Source: Jongsikchunia kroppenstedtii DSM 45133 (GTDB lineage: Bacteria > Actinomycetota > Actinomycetes > Mycobacteriales > Mycobacteriaceae). Taken from it: a stretch of DNA of 64,000 nucleotides. The notes beneath the pieces were generated by a model. That model searched no databases and was not told the origin of the DNA. It worked only from the letters and a program-made list of their open reading frames with translations. Of this stretch, positions 8,876-17,165 are shown piece by piece; position 1 is the stretch's first letter, and every line of letters starts with the position of its first letter. The DNA lies in the NCBI RefSeq assembly GCF_000380485.1, contig NZ_AQYG01000044.1, positions 124,001-188,000 on the forward strand, written 5' to 3'. The position numbers were made by a program, and so were the translations under genes.

Positions 8876-9945
8876 CAGGGCCGCCCTTGGGGAATCAGTC
8901 CGGCCAGCGACAGCGGGGCCGCAATCGACGGCAGATCGTCGACGATGATTCGCAGCCGCAGGCTCGGGTTGCCGCCCGTGCCGCCGAAGGCGGCCGTCAG
9001 CCGGGCTAGCACCGTGCGGAGATTCGGTCCGATGCTGCCGCCGTCGAGCATGCCGGGGACGACGTCGGAGAATGCCTTCACCTCGGTGACCGCGGGTGTC
9101 AGGTCGGCGGAGTGCGACTTGAGTAGCTTTCCGACTGCGGAGAACAGCGACCCACTGCCGAGGGCCAAACCTTGATCAGAATGCGCCAGGACTTCCAGGT
9201 TGGGCGCGATGGTCCCGTCGGGTTGCCGGTTGTACTTGCCCTGGAAGACGGTGAACATGCCGTCGATGGTCTGTCTCATGAAGTCGGGCGTGGTGTCGAG
9301 GATGGCATCGGCATTCTGGATCAGGTTGGCCGGCAGGGCCTTCTGGGTCTTCGCGATCAGGTCGGTGAAGATCAGACCGGCATGCATCAGCGGAGTGAGG
9401 CCGTCGGTGTACTGCAGCACCTTGTCGAGGATCTGGACCATCTGGTTGGACAGAGTGTCGACGGCGATGATGGAGCCTCGCTCGATCATCGTCGACATCG
9501 TGTAGTCGCCGGTCGATATCCGGGGGTAGCGCTGGTCGTTGTGCAGTCGGCCGCCGCCGGTTCCGGGTGTGAGATTCAGGGCCGTGACCCCGAAATAGTT
9601 CGCGGGGCGGAAGTCGATGCTGAACGAATCGGTGAGTCCGCGGGCCTTGCCGTCGGCGAGCCGGACGGCCAGGCGCACCTGGTTGCCATGGATGGCGGTG
9701 ACGTCGGTGATCGACCCGACCTCGGCCCCATGCAGGATTACTTTGGTGCCGGGTTTCACTCCGGGCGCCACGTTCGGGGTGTCGATGCTGAAGTGCACCG
9801 ATCCCTCATTGCCGTTGCCGGACAGGGTGATACCGGCGACTGTGGTCACCACGACGACAGCGACCACGACGAGCGCGGCGATCACGGTGACGCGTCGCTG
9901 CTGCGCGTCCGTGCCCTTGATGAAGTCCTGGTGCATCCCGCTCAT
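8875..9945 (-). CDS. mceA: MceA, Mce-family lipid transport protein
   Basis: 356 residues: about 20 cytoplasmic residues, an anchor helix (VTVIAALVVVAVVVVTTVAG), an MCE domain at about 50-130 with the GTKVILHGAEVGSITDV segment, and the long helical region. It follows yrbEB after 14 bp and leads the six mce genes. The ATPase that powers Mce importers (MceG/Mkl) is not in this window, as usual, since one ATPase serves several Mce systems. The assignment to Mce1, 2, 3 or 4 is not possible by eye. Confidence 0.88.
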   Translation of the reverse strand: MSGMHQDFIKGTDAQQRRVTVIAALVVVAVVVVTTVAGITLSGNGNEGSVHFSIDTPNVAPGVKPGTKVILHGAEVGSITDVTAIHGNQVRLAVRLADGKARGLTDSFSIDFRPANYFGVTALNLTPGTGGGRLHNDQRYPRISTGDYTMSTMIERGSIIAVDTLSNQMVQILDKVLQYTDGLTPLMHAGLIFTDLIAKTQKALPANLIQNADAILDTTPDFMRQTIDGMFTVFQGKYNRQPDGTIAPNLEVLAHSDQGLALGSGSLFSAVGKLLKSHSADLTPAVTEVKAFSDVVPGMLDGGSIGPNLRTVLARLTAAFGGTGGNPSLRLRIIVDDLPSIAAPLSLAGLIPQGRP

Positions 9946-9959
9946 CTCGTCAGCACCCC

Positions 9960-10823
9960 CTAGCCGGTGAAAACCATCGTCGGGCTCAGGCCCCAGACCG
10001 AGATCGAGAGAACGAAGTTCATGACGACGATCGCGACGAGGCTGGCACGAATCGCCCGCCCGGAGGCGATGCCCACCCCGGCGGGGCCGCCAGAGGCGAA
10101 ATAGCCGTAGTAGCAGTGGATCAGCGTGACCATGGTGCAGAAGACCACCGCCTTGACGACGGAGAAACCGACTTCGGAGACGCTGATGAACTGCGCGAAG
10201 TAGTGGTCGTAGGTGCCGCCGGATTCGCCGTGGAAGGTCTTGATGATGACCGCGCCGGTGATGAAGCTGATCACCAGGCCGAGCAGGTAACTCGGGATGA
10301 CGCAGATCATTCCGCCGATCACCCGGGTGCCCACGACGAACGGGATGGCGCGCATACCGAGGGCCTCGGTCGCGTCGATCTCCTCGGAGATGCGCATCGA
10401 GCCGATCTCGGCGGTCATGCGGCAGCCGGCCTGGGCGGCGAAGCCGATGCCGGTGAGGATCGGCGCGATCTCGCGGATGTTCGCGAACGAGCCGACGATG
10501 CCGGTCAGGGAGCCGAACCCGAGCAGGTTCAACGCGTCATAGGCCTCGATCGCGATAGCGGCTCCGACCGCGACACCGAGCACCGCGAGCAGGCTCACCA
10601 CTCCGCCGTCGACGATGATCTTGCCGCTGCCCCAGGCCATCGAGTTCATCGTCCTGTACGTCTCTTTGCGGTACTGACGAACCGTGATCGGCAGGGTGAC
10701 AAGCGATTTGAAGACGAACAGGGTGACCTGGCCGAACTGGCTGACGGCGTCGACGATCCCGTTGCCGGCCTTCGCGAGTCGGTTGCTGATCGTGGGGAAG
10801 GGGCGGTAGGTCGATGCAGTCAC
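9960..10823 (-). CDS. yrbEB: YrbEB permease of the Mce transporter
   Basis: 287-residue MlaE/YrbE integral membrane protein with about five hydrophobic segments. The conserved MlaE core is clear: PILTGIGFAAQAGCRMTAEIGSMRISEEIDA-type sequence, including the EEIDA motif thought to contact the ATPase. It pairs with YrbEA as the membrane channel of the importer. Translation starts at GTG 10823, 3 bp after the yrbEA stop. A possible alternative start is not obvious. The family function is well established for Mce4 (cholesterol) and Mce1 (fatty acids); the cargo here is unknown. Confidence 0.9.
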   Translation of the reverse strand: MTASTYRPFPTISNRLAKAGNGIVDAVSQFGQVTLFVFKSLVTLPITVRQYRKETYRTMNSMAWGSGKIIVDGGVVSLLAVLGVAVGAAIAIEAYDALNLLGFGSLTGIVGSFANIREIAPILTGIGFAAQAGCRMTAEIGSMRISEEIDATEALGMRAIPFVVGTRVIGGMICVIPSYLLGLVISFITGAVIIKTFHGESGGTYDHYFAQFISVSEVGFSVVKAVVFCTMVTLIHCYYGYFASGGPAGVGIASGRAIRASLVAIVVMNFVLSISVWGLSPTMVFTG

Positions 10824-10826
10824 GGT

Positions 10827-11702
10827 CTACCCCAACTGTCCCTGGAAAAACATGGACTGGAACTGGCTCATCACCAGGTTGGTGATGAAGATGGCGACCA
10901 CGCTGAGCACCACCGACGCGTTCACCGCGTCGGCCACCCCACGCGGCCCGCCCTTGGCCTCCAGGCCCCGCAGACTCGCGATCAGGACCACGAGGCCGGC
11001 GAAGATGACCGATTTGCTGATGGCGAACCAGATGTCGGTCGGGGTGGCGAAGGCGCCGAAGGACTGCCAATAACTGCCCGGCACAACGTCATTGACCGAG
11101 GTGGCGATGAACAGGCCGGCAAACACTCCGGCCGCGATGATCACGATGCACAGCAGCGGGGCGATCACGATCATCGCCAGGAACCGCGGCATCACCAGTC
11201 GTTCCAGCGGATCGATGCCCATCACCCGCATCGCATCGATCTCTTCACGGACGTTCCGCGAACCCAGGTCCGAGGCCACCGCGGAGGCGGCCGCGCCGCT
11301 CATCAACAGCCCGGCCGCCATCGGCGCGCCCTGGGACACGACGCCGAGGCCCGACGCCGCGCCGGCGAGGGAACTTGCACCGACCTGGTTCATCAGGCCG
11401 CCCACCTGGACCGCGACCTCGGCGCCGAGCGGCACCGCCATCAGCAGCGCGGGCAGCGCGGTCACCTTCAGCAGCAGCCACATCTGGCTGATCACCTCGT
11501 CCATCGGCATCCGCAGCCGGACGATGTCGATGAAGAGGTACCGGACGACCGAGACGGCGAGCAGGGTGGATCGGCCGATGGTCGCCGCCGCTTCGCGCGG
11601 CGTGTCGGTCACGTAGTTCGCGCACCGATCGACGAGCCGCAGGGCGGCCGGAGGCCTGCGTTGGGACAAGAAATCCCGGCTGGGCATCGTCTCTGACGTC
11701 AT
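10827..11702 (-). CDS. yrbEA: YrbEA permease of the Mce transporter, first operon gene
   Basis: 291-residue MlaE/YrbE permease with the family core (APMAAGLLMSGAAASAVASD, then VREEIDAMRVMG). I chose ATG 11702, which has a GGAGAG about 10 bases upstream; an in-frame ATG at 11735 would add 11 residues without a ribosome binding site. First gene of the minus-strand mce operon, divergent from the DUF2236 gene at 11912. The 209 bp between them holds two palindromes, so importer and catabolic operon are probably controlled together. Confidence 0.88.
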   Translation of the reverse strand: MTSETMPSRDFLSQRRPPAALRLVDRCANYVTDTPREAAATIGRSTLLAVSVVRYLFIDIVRLRMPMDEVISQMWLLLKVTALPALLMAVPLGAEVAVQVGGLMNQVGASSLAGAASGLGVVSQGAPMAAGLLMSGAAASAVASDLGSRNVREEIDAMRVMGIDPLERLVMPRFLAMIVIAPLLCIVIIAAGVFAGLFIATSVNDVVPGSYWQSFGAFATPTDIWFAISKSVIFAGLVVLIASLRGLEAKGGPRGVADAVNASVVLSVVAIFITNLVMSQFQSMFFQGQLG

Positions 11703-11814
11703 GCGGTGCGCTCTCCACGGGGTGTGATCGGACATCGGACGGGCTGTCGCTCATGCGTCGATTCGGGGAATGAAACGAACGTAAACAGCGAATACTGGCG
11801 ACAAATGACTCAAT

Positions 11815-11829
11815 TTCGAACAGTTCGAA
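11815..11829. promoter_or_regulatory. Palindrome in the mce/DUF2236 divergent promoter
   Basis: TTCGAA-CAG-TTCGAA, a perfect 6 bp inverted repeat around a 3-base centre. It lies 113 bp upstream of yrbEA and 83 bp upstream of the DUF2236 gene. Suitable as a TetR-type operator, but no protein can be assigned by eye. Confidence 0.4.
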
Positions 11830-11859
11830 CCGGTGGGTAGACACAGGTGAGTGTTATGG

Positions 11860-11885
11860 TGTTACGTAGCCGTATCAACGTAACA
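11860..11885. promoter_or_regulatory. Second palindrome in the divergent promoter
   Basis: TGTTACGT and ACGTAACA form perfect 8 bp arms 10 bases apart, ending 26 bp before the DUF2236 start codon. The nearest regulator gene, the TetR gene at 13124, is the obvious candidate binder, giving autoregulation plus control of mce. This is inference from position. Confidence 0.5.
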
Positions 11886-11911
11886 ACAGCTCGTCGAACA
11901 TTGGAGATGGC

Positions 11912-13114
11912 ATGACAGTGATGGTGAATCCGGTCAGCTCGAAGGTCCCACTTCCGCGTGGCGCGGAGCGCACGGCGGTGCTGGACGAACTCAAGGACAT
12001 CGTGACGAGAGACGACTTCCGCGAGTTGCTGGCGGTCGCGCGATCGGCCGTGGCCGATCCGGACCACGGCTTCTTCGGGCCGGACTCGGTGATGTGGAAG
12101 CTGGCCAAGCCATTGCCGACGGTTCCATTGATGCTCTGGTACGCGGGCATGCTCGAGGTTTTCGAACCGCGGATCACCGCGGGCTTCTCGACGGCGCGGA
12201 TGCCGGAAGGAGGAACGCCGACCGCGATGATTCGCCAGGAAACCGACCCCATCCCGCGGTTCGCACGCAGTTACGAGGCGTTTATGGACTGGTTCGTCGG
12301 CGACGACGAGACCGCGACCCGAACGGCGCAGCGAATCTTCGGTTACCACAGCCGGATCGTCACCCGGATGCCCGAAGACGTCGGCGGATCCAGGTACACG
12401 GCGGGAACGGCATTCTCGGCCCTGGAGCCGCATCTGCTGGTGTTCACGGTGCTGACCCAGATGGTGCCGCTGCGGCAGATCTACGAACGCTACTGCGGCC
12501 CACTAACCTTCAGCGAATCGTTGCAGTTCCACCAGGAGGCGCTGCGCTTCGGAGCGATGTTGGGGGTCGATCCGGAACTGATGCCGACGAGCTGGGACGA
12601 GATGCAGCGATGGCTTGACGACTTCTATCGGGATCCGGACAACGTGTGGGTCGATGAGGAGTTTCTGGAGGCGATATTGGCGATCTTCGGGTCCCGATTC
12701 GTGGCGGTCACCGTCATGCACTGGAACTCGCACACGTTCCCGCCGGCGCTCGCTGAGCGTGTTCGGGCACTGCCGCAGATGAAGAAGTATCGACATGTGG
12801 CACGTGCGGTCGATCCGATCATGAAGGTGCTGTTTCGGCTGCTGCCGGACGCGATCATGGTCAGTCCCCGGTGGCGAGACGCCATGGACCGGGTCGGCCG
12901 CAAGGGCTGGACGCGGTCGTCGCGCATCGCGGCTCGGCTGATCCCGCAGCCGTTCGGAACCGGTCGGCGAAATTTCTCGGATATCTCTGAGTCGGCGTCG
13001 CCCCGGATGAAGGCGACCATGGCGGCGGATCGATTCCTGGACGAGTCGGACCAACTTCTCGAGGGCGCGGCGGCGGCCGGCTGCCCGATGTCGCCATCGA
13101 TTCGGAAGAGATAG
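11912..13114 (+). CDS. DUF2236 (MpaB/Lcp-like) oxygenase-family protein
   Basis: 400-residue member of the DUF2236 superfamily, which includes the haem-b rubber oxygenase Lcp and the fungal MpaB oxygenase that cuts a prenyl side chain. The helical core with QFHQEALRFGAMLGVDP and the RLIPQPFG tail segment are typical of mycobacterial DUF2236 proteins. Members described so far cleave isoprenoid double bonds, which would fit a first attack on a terpenoid. Whether this one binds haem I cannot tell. GGAG lies 5 bases before ATG 11912. It heads the plus-strand catabolic cluster and is followed by a TetR gene after 9 bp. It is not an obvious full Lcp, since no signal peptide is seen. Confidence 0.75.
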   Translation: MTVMVNPVSSKVPLPRGAERTAVLDELKDIVTRDDFRELLAVARSAVADPDHGFFGPDSVMWKLAKPLPTVPLMLWYAGMLEVFEPRITAGFSTARMPEGGTPTAMIRQETDPIPRFARSYEAFMDWFVGDDETATRTAQRIFGYHSRIVTRMPEDVGGSRYTAGTAFSALEPHLLVFTVLTQMVPLRQIYERYCGPLTFSESLQFHQEALRFGAMLGVDPELMPTSWDEMQRWLDDFYRDPDNVWVDEEFLEAILAIFGSRFVAVTVMHWNSHTFPPALAERVRALPQMKKYRHVARAVDPIMKVLFRLLPDAIMVSPRWRDAMDRVGRKGWTRSSRIAARLIPQPFGTGRRNFSDISESASPRMKATMAADRFLDESDQLLEGAAAAGCPMSPSIRKR

Positions 13115-13123
13115 GCTCGACGG

Positions 13124-13744
13124 ATGGCGGACTCGGCGCACGCGCGAAAGCTCTTGTCGCTGTTGAGTGCCCAGGATGCCGATGATCCCGAGCGCGATCG
13201 GATCCTCGCGATAGCGCGCGAGGAGATCCTCGCGTACGGATATGAGCGATTCGGCACCGACCGGCTTGCGCGAGAGGCGAAGGTATCGCGCCAGACGGTA
13301 TACCGCCGATGCGGCCGCAAGGTCGACATCTTCGATGCGCTGGTGCGCGCCGAGTTCCGGGACACCGCTTCGCAATGGCTGCCGGCCTTTGATATCGCGG
13401 ACCCCGCGGAGCGATTCGTACAGGCGTGGGTCGCGGCGATCGCGACCTTGCACGGCAGCGAGCTCCTGCGGAGCCTCATACAACACGACCCCGGGTTCGT
13501 CTCGCAGATGTGGGCCTCGCTCGACAGCTCGACCGTCGACCTGGTGCGCGGCGTGTGGGCGTCGACCATCCCGACCCCAGACGGCCTGGTGATCAGCGAG
13601 GTGATGGTGCGCATCGTCGTCTCGCTGTATACCGAACCGACGCCGCTGATTCCGTTGGACGACCGCGATCAGATCGAGTCCTTCGTGAGGCGCTATATTG
13701 CGCCCGTGCTCGAATTCTCCTTGGCGGCTGCGGCCCTCCACTAG
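13124..13744 (+). CDS. TetR/AcrR-family transcriptional regulator
   Basis: 206 residues. The N-terminal helix-turn-helix is at about 30-75 (ILAYGYERFGTDRLAREAKVSR, then QTVYRRCGRKVDIFDAL). The C-terminal ligand domain is divergent, as usual. It lies 9 bp after the DUF2236 gene, probably in one transcript, and is the best candidate for the two palindromes at 11815 and 11860, with control of both mce and the catabolic operon. The ligand may be a CoA thioester, as for many TetR proteins next to fadE genes; that is inference. Confidence 0.85.
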   Translation: MADSAHARKLLSLLSAQDADDPERDRILAIAREEILAYGYERFGTDRLAREAKVSRQTVYRRCGRKVDIFDALVRAEFRDTASQWLPAFDIADPAERFVQAWVAAIATLHGSELLRSLIQHDPGFVSQMWASLDSSTVDLVRGVWASTIPTPDGLVISEVMVRIVVSLYTEPTPLIPLDDRDQIESFVRRYIAPVLEFSLAAAALH

Positions 13745-13803
13745 TTCGGTGGGTCCCACATTGCGACATCGATGACGCGGTGCCGGTCACTAGCGTCAGC
13801 GTC

Positions 13804-14583
13804 ATGGCGGAACCCGAGGGCACGGTCAGCTTGTCCCGACGCGGCCCGATTGCGATCGTCACAATCGATCGACCCACGGCGCATAACGCGATGACCGCGG
13901 CCATGTTCCGTCGGCTGCGCCACTGCGTCGCCGAACTGAATACCGATCCCGATGTCCGCGTGGTCGTGTTGACCGGCGCCGGCGATCGCGCGTTCTGCAC
14001 GGGCGGCGACCTGCTGGAACTGTTGCCGCGGATGGTCGCGGGGGAGCGGGATCTGCTGTTCCCCGATCCGTCGCAGCGGTTCTTCTCCGATGTTCAGGTC
14101 CCGATCGTCGCGGCGGTGAACGGGATGTGCTTGGCCGGTGGACTGGAAATGCTGCTGGGCACCGACATTCGGGTTGCGGCGCAGTCGGCGACCTTCGGGC
14201 TGCCCGAGGTGCGATGGGGACTGATCCCCGGCGGCGGATCCCATGTTCGGCTGCCGCAACAAGTTGCCTGGCCGTCGGCGATGTACCTGCTGCTCACCGG
14301 GGAGTCGGTCGGCGCGGACGCCGCCCTCCGGATGGGCTTGATCACCGAGATATGTCCGGACAGCCAGGTACTGGACCGCGCGATCGAGATCGCCGGCGCG
14401 ATCGCCAGGTGCGGCCCGGTCGCGGTACGCACCGCCAAGGAGATCGCGGTCACCGCCCTCGACCAAGGCCCCGGGTTCCGGTTGGAGATGACATTGAACG
14501 ACCGCGTGCTGGACAGCGGCGATGCCCGAGAGGGGCTGCGGGCCTTCCTCGAGAAGCGGCCGCCCGAATACGAAAACCGTTGA
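13804..14583 (+). CDS. Enoyl-CoA hydratase/isomerase (crotonase)
   Basis: 259 residues with the crotonase oxyanion segments (AFCTGGDLLELL; NGMCLAGGLEM). Both catalytic glutamates of enoyl-CoA hydratase are in place: one in GGLEM, the other in GLPEVRWGL. It should hydrate 2-enoyl-CoA. The start is ATG 13804: a TAGCGT at 13791-13796 ends 7 bases upstream and no Shine-Dalgarno is visible, so the message may be leaderless. The next gene follows after 10 bp. Substrate specificity unknown. Confidence 0.88.
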   Translation: MAEPEGTVSLSRRGPIAIVTIDRPTAHNAMTAAMFRRLRHCVAELNTDPDVRVVVLTGAGDRAFCTGGDLLELLPRMVAGERDLLFPDPSQRFFSDVQVPIVAAVNGMCLAGGLEMLLGTDIRVAAQSATFGLPEVRWGLIPGGGSHVRLPQQVAWPSAMYLLLTGESVGADAALRMGLITEICPDSQVLDRAIEIAGAIARCGPVAVRTAKEIAVTALDQGPGFRLEMTLNDRVLDSGDAREGLRAFLEKRPPEYENR

Positions 14584-14593
14584 AAGGGAATCC

Positions 14594-15772
14594 ATGACGA
14601 CCGACCTACCGTCCACGGTGCCCGTCGAGAGCCGCGAGCTCGTCTCATCGATCTTCGAGGCGGTCGACGGCGTGGCGAAGAAGTTCCCGCGCACGCTCTT
14701 CCTCGAACGTGCACGGGCCGGCGGTCACGCGCGTGAGTTGTGGGACGCGCTGGTCGAGGCCGGGCTACTGGCCGTCGGCATTCCCGAGTCGAATGGCGGT
14801 GCGGGCGGCGGTCTGGTCGCGACGACTGCGGTGATGGAAGCGCTTGCGCGGGTGGGCACTCCTCCGCTGCTGTATTCATTGACGACGTTCTCGCGGGAAT
14901 CGATCCGCCGTTACGGCTCGGCCGAGCAGGTGGCCGCTCATGTGGTGCCGACGATGACCGGAGAACGAAAGTTCTGCTTCGGCGTAACCGAACCCGATGC
15001 GGGCACCAATTCGTTCGCCATCCGCACGTCGGCCCGTCGCGACGGCGACTGCTATCGGATCTCCGGTCAGAAGGTGTTCATCTCGGGAGCTGACGAGGCC
15101 GACCACATCCTGCTGCTCGCCCGCGTGGCGCCTTCCGGTGAGCGCCTCACCCGGACATCGGGTTTCGGGCTGTTCGTCGTCGACCTCTCGTTGCCCGGAG
15201 TTGCGCTGCGGAAGCTCGATATCGAATGGCACGCGCCGGAGAACCAGTACGAGGTGTTCTTCGACGACGTCGAGGTTCCTGCCGATGCATTGGTCGGCGA
15301 ACACGGTCGCGGATTCGACTACCTGCTGTCGTCGTTGAATTCGGAGCGGGTCGTGATCGCGGCGTGGGCGCTCGGGCTCGGACACTACGCGCTGCAGAAG
15401 GCCGTCGACTACGCGAAAGTACGTGCCCCCTTTGGCAAACCGATCGGTGCCAACCAGGCGGTCCAGCATCCGCTCGCGCTGGCGGCGGCCGAGATGGAGG
15501 CCGCGCGGACGATGATGTACGCGGCCGCGGCCGCGTTCGATGCCGGAGTGGACGCTGGGGCGCAGGCGAATATGGCCAAACTACTCGGTTCCCGGGCCGC
15601 GCTGGCCGCGGTGGATGCCGCGATCCAGACACACGGCGGCAGTGCCTTCGTCTACGAAACCGATGTCGTGAATCTGTGGCCGATGATCCGGGTGCTGCAG
15701 ATCGCTCCCATCAACAACGAATCGGTCTTGAGCTACCTGGCGGAACGAGAACTCGGCCTGCCGCGCTCGTGA
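14594..15772 (+). CDS. Acyl-CoA dehydrogenase, FadE12-type
   Basis: 392-residue flavoprotein of the acyl-CoA dehydrogenase fold (N-terminal helical domain to about 125, beta domain with FGVTEPDAGTNSFAI, C-terminal four-helix domain). The usual C-terminal YEGT-type base is absent; a Glu in LNSERVVIAAWALG occupies the position used by isovaleryl-CoA dehydrogenase, so branched substrates are plausible. It resembles the genes at 19993 and 57552, down to the LGLPRS end. AAAGGGA precedes ATG 14594. A 190 bp gap follows in which I see no gene. Confidence 0.88.
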   Translation: MTTDLPSTVPVESRELVSSIFEAVDGVAKKFPRTLFLERARAGGHARELWDALVEAGLLAVGIPESNGGAGGGLVATTAVMEALARVGTPPLLYSLTTFSRESIRRYGSAEQVAAHVVPTMTGERKFCFGVTEPDAGTNSFAIRTSARRDGDCYRISGQKVFISGADEADHILLLARVAPSGERLTRTSGFGLFVVDLSLPGVALRKLDIEWHAPENQYEVFFDDVEVPADALVGEHGRGFDYLLSSLNSERVVIAAWALGLGHYALQKAVDYAKVRAPFGKPIGANQAVQHPLALAAAEMEAARTMMYAAAAAFDAGVDAGAQANMAKLLGSRAALAAVDAAIQTHGGSAFVYETDVVNLWPMIRVLQIAPINNESVLSYLAERELGLPRS

Positions 15773-15962
15773 TCGGGCGTCTGCCGACGAGGTGTCTCTT
15801 TGCTGGCGGTGGCATTCGTGGTTGCCGCCGGGCGTCATCCAAGTCGTTCTGTCTTGCTACATCCGCCGCCACCGGTCCACCGGCACCGTGGAGGTGACCA
15901 CGACGACGAGTCGGCGGCGCCGCGATGCTCCGGCGACGTTCGACCGGCGAAAGCGAACTGCG

Positions 15963-17165
15963 ATGACCGATGATCATGCCGACACGGTGGCCGTGACCGA
16001 CCTGCCGTCCTATGTCGCCGAGTTCCTGGCGGCAAATGATCCCGCGCAGATGTCCGTGACCGAGTTCCTCGGCGCGCGGTTCGATGCCGGGCTGGCGTGG
16101 GTGCACAACCCTGTCGGATCGGGCGGCCTGGGCCTCGACGCTGCGGCCCAGGCTGTCGTCGACGGCGCCCTTGCGGCCGCGGGCGCGCCCGGAAGCGCGA
16201 ACGCGCGCAACGTGATCGGTCTCGGAATGGCGGCGCCGACGATCAGCCTGCACGGCACCGAGCAGCAGCGTCGGCAGTGGCTGCGGCCCTGCTGGGCCAG
16301 CGAGGAGATCTGGTGTCAGCTGTTCAGCGAGCCGGGCGCGGGATCCGATCTCGCGTCGCTCGCCACGCGGGCGGTGCCCGATGGCACGGACTGGATCGTC
16401 AACGGACAGAAGGTGTGGACATCGCTCGCACACGAGGCGCGCTGGGCACTGCTGATCGCCCGCACCGACCCGACCGTACCGAAACACAAAGGGCTGACCT
16501 ACTTTGTCTGCGACATGACGGCCCCCGGCATCGAGGTGCGACCGCTACGGCAGATCACGGGTGAGGCCGAATTCAACGAGGTCTTCCTCGACAACGTCCG
16601 GGTGCCGGACAGCCATCGTCTGGGCGATGTCGGCGCCGGCTGGAAGGTCACCCAGTCGACCCTGATGAACGAGCGCGTCGCCATCGGAGCGGCGCGGGCG
16701 CCGCGCGAGAGCGGTGCCATCGGCGCCCTCGCCGCCCTCTGGCGGTCACCGGAGGCGCACCGGACTATTGGCACGTTCGACCAGCTCCTTCGATTGTGGG
16801 TCGAGGCCGAGACGATGCGGTTGACGACGGAACGGCTGCGGCAGCAGGCGGTTCGGGGAACGCCGGGGCCCGAAGGCTCGGGCGCCAAGCTGGCGTTCGC
16901 CAGCCTGGCGCAGCGGGCGTCGAGTCTGGAGCTGGACGTCCTCGGGGGTGCCGGCATGCGCTACGACGACTGGTCGTTCCGGCGGCCCGACCTCGAGTCA
17001 GAGGGCGAGAGACCGTCGGGCTACCGATACCTGCGGACGAAGGCCAACTCCATCGAAGGCGGCACCTCGGAGATCATGCGGAACATCATCGCGGAACGAA
17101 TTCTCGGTCTCCCCAGCGAGACCCGCGCGGACGTCACCACGCCGTGGAACGAGCTCGCCCGATGA
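15963..17165 (+). CDS. Acyl-CoA dehydrogenase, probable alpha subunit
   Basis: 400 residues with the complete fold: FSEPGAGSDLASLATRA in the flavin region, WIVNGQKVWTSLAHEA, NERVAIGA, and EGGTSEIMRNIIAERILGLP at the C-terminus. Its stop overlaps the start of a second, shorter dehydrogenase gene by 4 bp. In actinobacterial steroid pathways such adjacent pairs (FadE26/27, FadE28/29) form alpha2-beta2 heterotetramers with one shared FAD site per pair. This subunit carries the more complete motifs. The start ATG 15963 follows a weak purine-rich stretch; a longer frame upstream lacks homology-like sequence. Confidence 0.87.
   Translation: MTDDHADTVAVTDLPSYVAEFLAANDPAQMSVTEFLGARFDAGLAWVHNPVGSGGLGLDAAAQAVVDGALAAAGAPGSANARNVIGLGMAAPTISLHGTEQQRRQWLRPCWASEEIWCQLFSEPGAGSDLASLATRAVPDGTDWIVNGQKVWTSLAHEARWALLIARTDPTVPKHKGLTYFVCDMTAPGIEVRPLRQITGEAEFNEVFLDNVRVPDSHRLGDVGAGWKVTQSTLMNERVAIGAARAPRESGAIGALAALWRSPEAHRTIGTFDQLLRLWVEAETMRLTTERLRQQAVRGTPGPEGSGAKLAFASLAQRASSLELDVLGGAGMRYDDWSFRRPDLESEGERPSGYRYLRTKANSIEGGTSEIMRNIIAERILGLPSETRADVTTPWNELAR

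Noticed and set aside
3034-11702. Naming the operon mce4 (cholesterol importer)
   Set aside because: The neighbours are not those of mce4 as known from M. tuberculosis or Rhodococcus, and no KstR box lies in its promoter. Letters A-F follow gene order only.
15773-15962. Upstream extension of the alpha dehydrogenase by 57 residues
   Set aside because: The extension is Arg-rich and has no similarity to the fold, and ATG 15963 gives the normal family length of 400.
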